A stretch of 26,195 bases of DNA from CAZGQY01 sp964528035 (lineage in GTDB: Bacteria; Pseudomonadota; Gammaproteobacteria; Methylococcales; UBA1147): contig CAZGQY010000037.1 of NCBI GenBank assembly GCA_964528035.1, forward strand, positions 1-26,195. Direction: 5' to 3'. Below the pieces are notes generated by a model. The model was given only the letters and a program-made list of their open reading frames with translations, made no database searches and was not told the DNA's origin. Positions 17,480 through 23,742 of the stretch are shown here, in pieces. Numbering within the stretch: the stretch's first letter is position 1; the number at the start of each line of letters is the position of its first letter. The position numbers were made by a program, and so were the translations under genes.

Positions 17480-17974
17480 ATGGCAAAAGAATTATATTCA
17501 CATGCAGAAAAAATTGGCGTATTGCTGACTAAAAATAATCATAAACTGGTTACGGCGGAGTCTTGTACCGGCGGGTGGGTCTCAAAAATAATCACTGACG
17601 TGCCAGGCAGCTCAGTTTGGTTTGAAAGTGGCATTATAACCTATAGCGATGAATCGAAAATGCGATGCCTGGGAGTCAGTGAAGATACTTTGGGATTTTA
17701 TGGTGCAGTCAGTAAAGAAACTGTACAAGAGATGATAGCCGGTGCAATAGAGCACAGTGGTGCGCAGTCGGCTATTGCCGTTACCGGAGTTGCCGGGCCT
17801 GGTGGAGGGTCGACGGAAAAGCCGGTAGGAACGGTTTGGTTGGGCTGGCAAATAGTCGGCAACTTAGTCGAAACTCAGTTGTTGCACCTGTCGGGTGACC
17901 GCGATGAAATTCGCGAGCAGACTGTGGCCATAGCTTTGCGGTGTTTAATTGAGGCTTATGAAAATATTGAGTAG
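17480..17974 (+). CDS. pncC: nicotinamide-nucleotide amidohydrolase PncC (CinA C-terminal domain)
   Basis: Deamidates NMN to nicotinate mononucleotide for NAD recycling. The 164-residue stand-alone CinA C-terminal domain has LVTAESCTGGWVSKII (A26-G32), SGIITYSDESKMRCLGV and AVTGVAGPGGGSTEKPVGTV. It is transcribed away from mutS, as in Pseudomonas. In that group recA normally follows; here a family-A palindromic element begins 4 nt after the TAG and no recA is found. Confidence 0.94.
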   Translation: MAKELYSHAEKIGVLLTKNNHKLVTAESCTGGWVSKIITDVPGSSVWFESGIITYSDESKMRCLGVSEDTLGFYGAVSKETVQEMIAGAIEHSGAQSAIAVTGVAGPGGGSTEKPVGTVWLGWQIVGNLVETQLLHLSGDRDEIREQTVAIALRCLIEAYENIE

Positions 17975-17978
17975 TTAA

Positions 17979-18132
17979 GGAGCGAGGTTTTAATAATATG
18001 CGAAAGAATGACGCAGGATTATTGTTTGTCTTCAAGGCGTAGCAACAGGCGCATAGCAGGGCTACGTAACTGTTGCTACAACGCAGAAGACGGACAATAA
18101 GACAAGATCGTATATTATTGAATCCTCGCTCC
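17979..18132 (+). mobile_element. palindromic MITE-like element, family A, copy 2
   Basis: 154 bp, in the same orientation as copy 1 and nearly identical to it except for a few substitutions and a short deletion near the right end (AAGACAAGATCG against AAGACAAGTCAAGATTCG). Direct repeats TAA flank it at 17976-17978 and 18133-18135. The left repeat begins one base after the pncC stop codon, so the element would form the 3' end of the pncC message. Confidence 0.85.
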
Positions 18133-18135
18133 TAA

Positions 18136-18550
18136 AAGTATTGCGATAATATTTTTACCCAATGGAAATACTTAAACAGGTATTAAATGGGTATCCGCTA
18201 TAAGTTACAGGAAAACAAAAATCCTTAAAAAGGAAAGGATCCTGATAATATCCGCTGTCATCAAACCCTATTTAAGTGACAATGAGCTCATATTATTTGC
18301 AAACAGCACCTGGGCCCATATTAAGGGCGTCTGTGGAAGAACAGTCCCAAATAGTATGATACTATCTGTAAAGCGACGGGCTTTTGATGAGCGTTCAGGG
18401 AACAGCACTCTCTGTTAGTGCGAACAGTAGTTGGAGTGGCTAACGTGCTTATGTTGCATCCGGGCCGAGCTGCTGGCAGTCGAACAATCCCACCGCTAAT
18501 TCACAGCCTTTTTAAGGTTGCTTCAATGTTGAGGAAATAGGAATCTATAG
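18136..18550. other. intergenic region upstream of the SmbP-like gene
   Basis: No gene is seen in these 415 bp. There are several inverted repeats: TACCCA/TGGGTA enclosing AATAC/GTATT at 18156-18193, ATCCTT/AAGGAT at 18221-18240, and GCACT/AGTGC near 18404-18420. A weak promoter-like pair for the SmbP-like gene is TTGCAA near 18297 and TATTAA near 18319. The gene's ribosome site AGGA lies at 18539-18542. I recognise no known riboswitch or sRNA. Confidence 0.4.
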
Positions 18551-18943
18551 ATGAACAATAATGTAGTAAGAAAAACAACACGCTTCTGTTTAGTTGTATT
18601 CATTTGCGTTTTTGGCCTTTTTGGAAACAATGTACTGGCTGCAACCCGAACCATCGCGAGTGGAGAAGGTAATCTTGAAGCTATGAACCTGGCCATCACG
18701 CATGGCGAGGAGGCGACCAAGGCAGCCAGCGAGGGGCAGGTGGATGCGGCGCTGGAAAATATCAAAATTGCCGTGAAAGCGACTGGCAAAATCGAAGTGG
18801 CGAACGGGGCGGCTTTGGAGAAAGCGGTTACTCGGTTGAAAATTGCCCGTAGGGACATAAAGAAAGGGAAACCGGTAGAAGATAGCGTTAAAGCTCTGGA
18901 AGAGGCTGTTGCGTTGTTAAAGGAGCTTAAGGCTGAGTTTTAA
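18551..18943 (+). CDS. SmbP-like small periplasmic helical protein lacking metal-binding histidines
   Basis: A 130-residue exported protein. It has a basic N-terminus, a hydrophobic core (FCLVVFICVFGLFG) and a signal-peptidase site at about VLA-A (residue 30). The mature part is almost wholly helical with repeated Glu/Ala/Lys-rich amphipathic segments (AITHGEEATKAASEGQVDAA, RLKIARRDIKKGKPVEDSVK). Pattern and length resemble the SmbP small metal-binding family, described in Nitrosomonas europaea as a four-helix bundle that binds copper through many histidines. Here only H51 remains, so metal binding in that manner is unlikely. The ribosome site AGGA at about 8 nt supports ATG 18551. The coding region looks richer in G+C than its surroundings. 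Function is unknown. Confidence 0.7.
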   Translation: MNNNVVRKTTRFCLVVFICVFGLFGNNVLAATRTIASGEGNLEAMNLAITHGEEATKAASEGQVDAALENIKIAVKATGKIEVANGAALEKAVTRLKIARRDIKKGKPVEDSVKALEEAVALLKELKAEF

Positions 18944-18968
18944 TAGTAGGTCTGGCAAATGAACAACG

Positions 18969-19008
18969 ATCCCCTTGGGTCGGTCGGACCCTGGGGGATT
19001 GCTTTATT
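18969..19008 (+). terminator. intrinsic terminator after the SmbP-like gene
   Basis: ATCCCC-TT-GGGTC, loop GGTCG, then GACCC-TG-GGGGAT forms a strong stem at 18969-18999, followed by TGCTTTATT. The T-run is interrupted, but the position 25 nt after the stop codon fits a terminator. Confidence 0.6.
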
Positions 19009-19087
19009 CTGACGGCGTGTTCTTATCTGTAAGCGTGGGACGAATCAAAAGGGAATCGACCTGCAGGATCCCGTTTCTGATCGATAG

Positions 19088-19343
19088 ACAGTTTTCGCCG
19101 GGGATTATTTACATAAGGAGCGAGGATTCAATAATATACGAATCCTGACTTGTCTTATTGTCCGTCTTCTGCGTTGTAGCAACAGTTGCGTAGCCCTGCT
19201 ATGCGCCTGTTGCTACGCTTTGAAGACAAACAATAATCCTGCGTCAATCTTTCGCATATTATTAAAACCTCGCTCCTAAGCATGTCGTCTATAAGGGATT
19301 TGCTCCAGCCGCTGAGAATAAGAAAGATAAACGCCCTTTTTGA
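19088..19343 (+). pseudogene. possible gene remnant split by family-A copy 3
   Basis: If the element and one TAA repeat are removed (19117-19279), the frame TVFAGDYLHK is joined to HVVYKGFAPAAENKKDKRPF and a TGA at 19341-19343. The 3' piece looks like a genuine basic protein C-terminus rather than random sequence. A TAG at 19085-19087 lies just upstream, so no start is available and only about 30 codons survive. I do not recognise the family. Confidence 0.3.
19117..19276 (-). mobile_element. palindromic MITE-like element, family A, copy 3 (inverted)
   Basis: 160 bp, the reverse complement of copies 1 and 2: it starts GGAGCGAGGATTCAATAATA and ends TATTATTAAAACCTCGCTCC. Direct repeats TAA lie at 19114-19116 and 19277-19279. 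It is about 170 bp downstream of the SmbP-like gene, beyond that gene's terminator. Confidence 0.85.
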
Positions 19344-19502
19344 TCATATTGGATTGGACTGAAGGGTCCGTAATTTGTCAATTCCGATGTTCATTGATGG
19401 AATAATCAGATTTAATTATGAAGATAGTGTTTCTGCTACAGCATAAAGTAAGGTAGTCTTGAATGTCTGGAAAAGTGTTGACACATCAGTGTGACTCTGT
19501 GA

Positions 19503-19601
19503 CCCGTTAAAAGTGATGTGCGAAAATTAACAGGAATCGTTCCATTACAGGAAAACACCGTTACGCTAGAGGAAATGAAAGAATCCATTGCGGGTAGAAT
19601 A
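19503..19601 (+). pseudogene. relic of an AbrB/MazE-type antitoxin gene (C-terminal end)
   Basis: The frame reads PVKSDVRKLTGIVPLQ, then VTLEEMKESIAGRI. This is the characteristic C-terminus of AbrB/MazE-fold antitoxins (D-x-R-x-L-x-G-x-V then V-x-L-E-E-M-x-x-x-I-A). A TGA immediately upstream and the absence of the DNA-binding N-terminus show that it is a fragment. Removing family-B copy 1 plus one TA restores ATA-TAA, so the element inserted within the stop codon. No PIN or other toxin gene is found nearby. Confidence 0.5.
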
Positions 19602-19603
19602 TA

Positions 19604-19761
19604 TACCATTCGCGTTCAAGAATACCCACTTATAGCACGCATCTTTTCGCGAAGGGCGTTGTTGTAGAACCTTGAAAGAGATGACTATTCCTGCGATTCT
19701 ACGCCTAGCCCTTCACGAAGATCCACGCACTCAAAACGGGCATTCTTGAACGTGAAAGGTA
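19604..19761 (+). mobile_element. palindromic MITE-like element, family B, copy 1
   Basis: 158 bp. The ends, including the flanking TA, are inverted repeats: TATACCATTCGCGTTCAAGA on the left and TATACCTTTCACGTTCAAGA read inward from the right. Inner arms also pair, for example CGCGAAGGGC with GCCCTTCACG. TA is present on both sides (19602-19603 and 19762-19763), consistent with a TA target duplication. There is no coding capacity. It differs from copy 2 by one base. Confidence 0.8.
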
Positions 19762-19779
19762 TAAATCCAATTAAATGCG

Positions 19780-20790
19780 CTACCAATCTGAATCCCCCCG
19801 GGTAATTAGCCATTGCTCTGGGTCAAGTGGTAGTACTGATTCGTCAATGTTGTCCAGCATTAAAACCTGATTTGATGGTTTAACGAAAAATCCAGAATTT
19901 TTGAGTGTAGAGGCAAGTGGACCCGATTCGAGTTCGGTGAAAAGAATTGCACCAATTTCCGGATAGTTGTCCCAGATATGTTTTTTCAATGAATCGATAC
20001 AGCCTGATAAATTGCTGTTAATGACATAATCGTGCACTGTGAGGGTGGCTTTATCAGATGCAATCCTAAATGCAGCGAATCCGATGTTCTCGCTTGCTTC
20101 TGAAAATAAGACGCTGGTGTAGTCGTTCATGGGGCTATCGCAAAATTTCCAATTTAAATATTCTTGGCTTCTGCCGCCAACGATCATCATGTTCTCAGGT
20201 TGCTCTGAGCGCTGAAATTCAGTTATTTCCAGAACATCAACCGATAAATTGTCCGGAGTTCGATTTACCCTGTGAAAAGGCTCAAAAACGTTTTTATAAA
20301 CCCAACTGAGTCGGTGCAGATTTTTTCTTTCTAATAAAGCCGCTGGTCGTAATATGTTGAGATAAGTGTTGAGAGCCCCAAGGGTTTTTAAACCTTCTTT
20401 ACGCATTGCTCCGATTGACTGGCTTTTTGTTGATGGGAATGTTGTCAAAACCAGATTTCTGGCTTTTACGATCTGCAAGGTTTTAATCCAGATATGTTGA
20501 TAGATTCCGTCACGCCGAAACGATGGCCGAACAAAGGCATCTACAGCTTCGACTGTTTGAATCGGATTGTTGTTCGAATAATAAAGGCGTGGAATCAGGG
20601 CCTGCATGCCAGCGATTTTTCCGTTCGATTCCGCAATGACCAAAATAGGTTCACCATAAGGATTTTTCCGGTATTTCCAGTCAATCCATTCGGATTGTTT
20701 AAGGTTGTAATCGAACTCTTTGTACATCTCGACAATAGCGTGATCTAACTCACGGTCTTGACACACAATTATTTTGAATGGGCTCCTCAT
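19780..20790 (-). CDS. GNAT-superfamily acyltransferase associated with polysaccharide genes
   Basis: A 336-residue cytoplasmic protein. The N-terminal half is a GNAT domain: LVIAESNGKIAGMQALIPRL, then VEAVDAFVRPSFRRDGIYQH with the acyl-CoA loop R-R-D-G-I (about 91-98). A conserved-looking middle (TTFPSTKSQSIGAMRKEGLK) and a degenerate second domain with YLNWKFCDSP follow. Such long GNAT proteins are frequent in exopolysaccharide loci, where they act on sugar or amino-sugar substrates; the actual substrate here is unknown. It begins 21 nt after the deacetylase stop, so the two form one transcription unit. The pair is bounded on both sides by family-B elements. Confidence 0.75.
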   Translation of the reverse strand: MRSPFKIIVCQDRELDHAIVEMYKEFDYNLKQSEWIDWKYRKNPYGEPILVIAESNGKIAGMQALIPRLYYSNNNPIQTVEAVDAFVRPSFRRDGIYQHIWIKTLQIVKARNLVLTTFPSTKSQSIGAMRKEGLKTLGALNTYLNILRPAALLERKNLHRLSWVYKNVFEPFHRVNRTPDNLSVDVLEITEFQRSEQPENMMIVGGRSQEYLNWKFCDSPMNDYTSVLFSEASENIGFAAFRIASDKATLTVHDYVINSNLSGCIDSLKKHIWDNYPEIGAILFTELESGPLASTLKNSGFFVKPSNQVLMLDNIDESVLPLDPEQWLITRGDSDW

Positions 20791-20811
20791 TTTTACCGAT
20801 TTCCAATTCTT

Positions 20812-21894
20812 TTAGTGATTTTTAGATCGGTAGGTTTTCAATAAAGGGGAGACACCGTGAGCAATGAGTTTAAAGGAATTAAAATCTGTACTAGACCCGA
20901 TTCCGTATCGTCCTAACTCAAGTTGAGATGTGCTCGGGACATTTGTATGTATATTGGCAGTTACTGCAGTTTCAATATTACAGGTTTGCAACAGGTCAAT
21001 GCACTCAGTGTCGTAATCTTCAGTACGACCATTTGGGTATGCAAATGTCCGACAAGCGGAATTTGTCCACTGCTCGATTAGTTGTATAGAAGTTTCTATT
21101 TCTTTACGTTTTTGATTGAGAGAAAGTTTTGAGAGTATCGAGTGTGAATGAGTATGGGCGCCTATCTCAACATTTTTTGATTGACTCATTAATTTGATTG
21201 TATTTGAATCCAGCACTCGAAAAGGTGAGTCCCGATCAAGTCCAGTTCGCGGATCCAGTCCTAGTTTCTCAATTATAATATCCAGCTCCCTGAGCAAATC
21301 GTTGTGAGGGAGTTTCTTTAGTTCTCGTTGTAAAACCGACGATAATTTCGATTTCTGAGCATTGTTTTCTATACAAACATTTTTATCCTGCCACTTAAAA
21401 ATCTTATTTTTTGTTTGCGATAGAGCCTGGTTAAGTCGGCAATACCACAATGTGTCGTTGCTATCGACAAAGTCTGTTGAAATATAGATTGTAATGGGTA
21501 TTTCGAATGCACAAGTGATCGGATAGGCCACTTCGTAATTATTTAGGAAGCCATCATCAAATGTGACGGACATTGTTGGCTCTGTGATCTCTCTTTGATG
21601 GAGTTTTTTTACTGCTTGCGACAAAGGTAAAATATCATAATTTGCCTTTATATATTGCATTTGCCGGGTAAAATTTTGCTGATCAATAAAGCACCAGTCC
21701 TGAATCCTGAGTGGCTCTTTTACGACGCCATGATACATGAGGATTGTGAGTTTATTTTTGCAAAAGTATTGCGAAAAGAGCGAGCCAGTCGCAATAGTGA
21801 GAGCCTTGGATGCAATTTTAGGAAGCATTTGGATTTTTTGAAAATAGGCCGTCGAATAACGTATGCTAAGTGCATGCTTCTCGAATGTGTACAT
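20812..21894 (-). CDS. polysaccharide deacetylase (NodB / carbohydrate esterase 4 type)
   Basis: A 360-residue protein with a NodB homology domain that removes N- or O-acetyl groups from polysaccharide. CE4 motifs are intact: motif 1 TFDDGF (D113, D114), motif 2 GAHTHSHS with metal ligands H247 and H251, motif 3 RTFAYPNGRTEDYD (282-295). An N-terminal MYHGV segment (53-57) is typical of the exopolysaccharide-linked subgroup. There is no clear signal peptide; the hydrophobic stretch ALTIATGSLF after residue 30 is short. The start could also be M23, since neither site has a good ribosome site. It is the first gene of a two-gene unit with the GNAT acyltransferase. No glycosyltransferases or export genes lie nearby, so this is an orphan pair. 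Confidence 0.85.
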   Translation of the reverse strand: MYTFEKHALSIRYSTAYFQKIQMLPKIASKALTIATGSLFSQYFCKNKLTILMYHGVVKEPLRIQDWCFIDQQNFTRQMQYIKANYDILPLSQAVKKLHQREITEPTMSVTFDDGFLNNYEVAYPITCAFEIPITIYISTDFVDSNDTLWYCRLNQALSQTKNKIFKWQDKNVCIENNAQKSKLSSVLQRELKKLPHNDLLRELDIIIEKLGLDPRTGLDRDSPFRVLDSNTIKLMSQSKNVEIGAHTHSHSILSKLSLNQKRKEIETSIQLIEQWTNSACRTFAYPNGRTEDYDTECIDLLQTCNIETAVTANIHTNVPSTSQLELGRYGIGSSTDFNSFKLIAHGVSPLLKTYRSKNH

Positions 21895-22024
21895 CTACCG
21901 ATGCGAAAACAAATTATGTTTATTTTCAACAGGTCATCGGCTGAATTACCAGATTTTATCTATCTTGAATAAGGGGCCAGGAACCTTTGTATCCTAAGCA
22001 GTCCCCAAGCTTTTTTGTAATGTA

Positions 22025-22182
22025 TACCATTCGCGTTCAAGAATACCCACTTATAGCACGCATCTTTTCGCGAAGGGCGTTGTTGTAGAACCTTGAAAGA
22101 GATGACTATTCCTGCGATTCTACGCCTAGCCCTTCACGAAAATCCACGCACTCAAAACGGGCATTCTTGAACGTGAAAGGTA
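22025..22182 (+). mobile_element. palindromic MITE-like element, family B, copy 2
   Basis: 158 bp, in the same orientation as copy 1. It is identical apart from one base (CACGAAAATCC against CACGAAGATCC). Flanking TA lies at 22023-22024 and 22183-22184. With copy 1 it brackets the acyltransferase/deacetylase pair as direct repeats. Confidence 0.8.
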
Positions 22183-22337
22183 TATTTATTGAGATTACAA
22201 GCGTTGATAATGGTCGGCTTATCAGGAAGATTTTGGGAGATGTCGGTAAGGAAGTAGACACTGCCGGCCGTGACAGAATAAAACCTTTGTTTTTCTCTGC
22301 TGGTTCCGGCGTATTTCGTGTACTAGCGCAATAATAT

Positions 22338-22607
22338 TTAACGACGCTTACGTCGGGCGGCACGCGGGTCTTCAAAGCGTACGCGCAGGGATTTATCGGT
22401 GCCGCTGACCATGTTTCCATCAAGTCCCGTTTGCGCGGCGCGAGCCTCGTGTCCTTCCATTTCTATGAAGCCAAAACCCTTGCACCTGCCAGTAAAGATA
22501 TCTGAGGCTATGGTAATTGTGCGCACTGTTCCAAATTCGGAAAATAATGCGCGGACGGAATCTTCAGTAGCGTCATGAGGAAGATTGCTAACAAACAGCT
22601 TTTTCAT
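22338..22607 (-). CDS. small RRM-type RNA-binding protein
   Basis: An 89-residue protein that is essentially one RNA recognition motif: RNP2 LFVSNL (4-9) and RNP1 KGFGFIEM (43-50), with the spacing and aromatic residues needed to bind single-stranded RNA. A basic tail (DPRAARRKRR) ends it. Bacterial single-RRM proteins of this Rbp type are often cold-induced, and this gene follows a cold-shock gene on the same strand. A terminator lies between them, so it probably has its own promoter or is reached by readthrough. Confidence 0.9.
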   Translation of the reverse strand: MKKLFVSNLPHDATEDSVRALFSEFGTVRTITIASDIFTGRCKGFGFIEMEGHEARAAQTGLDGNMVSGTDKSLRVRFEDPRAARRKRR

Positions 22608-22651
22608 TTGCGTATCTCGGTAGCGCCGGGTAGTCGTTGCCGGCTGAAGGG

Positions 22652-22680
22652 AAAAAAGAACCCCGCAAGCGGGGTTCTTT
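22652..22680 (-). terminator. intrinsic terminator between the cold-shock and RRM genes
   Basis: AAAGAACCCCGC and GCGGGGTTCTTT form a perfect 12-bp stem with a two-base tip. On the minus strand the stem runs into TTCTTTTTT, so it terminates the cold-shock gene transcript about 25 nt after its stop codon. The symmetry would also allow some termination on the plus strand. Confidence 0.85.
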
Positions 22681-22704
22681 GGTCCAGTGTTGGCAGACTT
22701 ACCC

Positions 22705-22908
22705 CTATGCAGGAGAGACGTTTGCAGCCTGTAAGCCCTTAGGGCCTTTTTCTACGTCAAATGTGACAGATTGTCCTTCTGCCAGTACTTTAAAACCACT
22801 GCCTTGAATGGCGGAAAAATGTACGAATACATCGGCGCTGCCATCAGACGGAGAGATAAAGCCAAAGCCTTTGGATTCGTTGAACCATTTTACGGTACCT
22901 GTAGTCAT
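22705..22908 (-). CDS. cold-shock protein (CspA family)
   Basis: A 67-residue OB-fold protein that binds single-stranded RNA or DNA and melts RNA structure. RNP1 is KGFGFI (13-18) and RNP2 is VFVHF (27-31), in MTTGTVKWFNESKGFGFISP and SADVFVHFSAIQ. The AAGG ribosome site lies about 9 nt before the ATG at 22908-22906. A long leader precedes the gene, as is common for csp genes. The paralogue (CspA, C, D or E) cannot be settled from sequence alone. Confidence 0.97.
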   Translation of the reverse strand: MTTGTVKWFNESKGFGFISPSDGSADVFVHFSAIQGSGFKVLAEGQSVTFDVEKGPKGLQAANVSPA

Positions 22909-22930
22909 GTAAATTACCTTTTAAAAAAAA

Positions 22931-23092
22931 TAGTATCTATTCAGCCTGTCTGAAGGCCATTGATTTATAGGGGCGCGTGAAACCGTCCAGTAAGTACGCG
23001 TTGCCACGCCCTGTTGCGGAAGCCCGATAAGTCAACAGCCTTCACCCTCTGTAAAAGAATATTGTGAATAGTTACAAAATATAAACATAATA
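22931..23092 (-). promoter_or_regulatory. long 5' leader and promoter region of the cold-shock gene
   Basis: About 160 nt of non-coding sequence upstream of the csp gene, partly duplicated at 23455-23630. Blocks shared with that second copy, on the plus strand, are GTATCTAxTCAGC, CGCGTGAA, CCTGTTGCxGAAGCCCGA, TCAAC and TTACAAAATATxAAC. Conservation across the duplication suggests a functional RNA leader of the cold-shock type. The AT-rich end near 23070-23092 presumably holds the promoter. No exact start is claimed. Confidence 0.55.
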
Positions 23093-23454
23093 ATTAATTG
23101 CAGATCTATATAAGGGATTACAGGAGATACCGGGATGGGGTTTCTGAGTAGACTTTAATGAGGACGTGCAACCAATTGGTAATGCAGGAGAGATTGTCCA
23201 AGACAGTATGTTTGGATCAGTCGTTCTCCTGACTATTAGTATTATATACGAAAATCTGAGGATGACACGTTGTTTTTTGTTAAATATTTTATTGTTGATC
23301 GAAATGGACATAGAGTTTGGGTTTGTGAAGAGCGGGTCAACCAGGCGGTTGCGTGCGTACCGAAGCAGCGTGAATTAAATTTAGCCAAATTAATTAAAGT
23401 TTGCATTTGCCGTCAGATATTCGTGTGTAATGTGGAAAATAATTGGTTAAATTA
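23093..23454. other. gene-poor region between the two cold-shock leader copies
   Basis: No convincing gene is seen. There are short frames on both strands of up to about 86 codons, without ribosome sites or recognisable motifs. No trace of a cold-shock coding sequence (such as KWFN or KGFGFI) is found on the minus strand where one would be expected downstream of the second leader. Confidence 0.4.
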
Positions 23455-23630
23455 TTGTATCTACTCAGCAAGTTTGGTGGATAGGGCGCAAACCACTGAT
23501 TATTCTGGACGCGTGAATACTTCCCTGTAAGCTCTGCTGCAACATTCCTGTTGCAGAAGCCCGAATAATCAACGACTCGCACCCTTTTAATTTAAATACG
23601 GTGGGTAATTACAAAATATTAACTAACAAC
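23455..23630 (-). ncRNA. orphan second copy of the cold-shock leader, possible small RNA
   Basis: This segment aligns end to end with the csp leader at 22931-23092: GTATCTACTCAGC, CGCGTGAATACTTCC, CCTGTTGCAGAAGCCCGA and ATTACAAAATATTAAC all have counterparts in the same order. It contains a perfect hairpin, CTGCAACA-TTCC-TGTTGCAG at 23537-23556. No csp frame follows it on the minus strand. It is either the relic of a lost csp paralogue or a transcribed leader RNA acting on its own. Confidence 0.45.
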
Positions 23631-23673
23631 TGTTCGCTAGATTTAGGTCAGGCAATAGCTTCGACCGCCGAAA

Positions 23674-23722
23674 TTGTTCACTTATCGTGAATTCTGATAA
23701 TATTGTGGTAAATATTCCCACA
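23674..23722 (+). promoter_or_regulatory. candidate promoter and operator of the DUF6502-like gene
   Basis: TTGTTC at 23674-23679 and TAATAT at 23698-23703 (18-bp spacer; GATAAT at 16 bp is an alternative -10) form a plausible promoter. Immediately downstream lies an imperfect 19-bp palindrome, TGTGGTAAATATTCCCACA (23704-23722, arms TGTGG and CCACA), where a repressor could block the start or where the leader could fold. Confidence 0.4.
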
Positions 23723-23742
23723 GATCATGTGAGCCTTTTAGC

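Noticed and set aside
13926..19276. Family-A copies as CRISPR repeats or an attachment site
   Set aside because: The spacing is kilobases and irregular, the units are 154-160 bp, they occur in both orientations, and each has its own 3-bp duplication. This fits dispersed transposition, not an array or a phage site.
22185..22329. 48-codon plus-strand frame leaving family-B copy 2 (contains TSVDNGRLIRKILGDVG)
   Set aside because: Considered as a possible toxin partner of the antitoxin relic. It has no start, no PIN-type acidic motif and no recognisable family.
22106..22423. 105-codon minus-strand frame running from family-B copy 2 into the RRM gene
   Set aside because: It overlaps the well-supported RRM gene in another frame and begins inside it. 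No motif is seen.
23072..23530. Short frames of 70-86 codons on both strands between the leader copies
   Set aside because: No ribosome sites, no motifs, low-complexity AT-rich composition, and overlap with one another.
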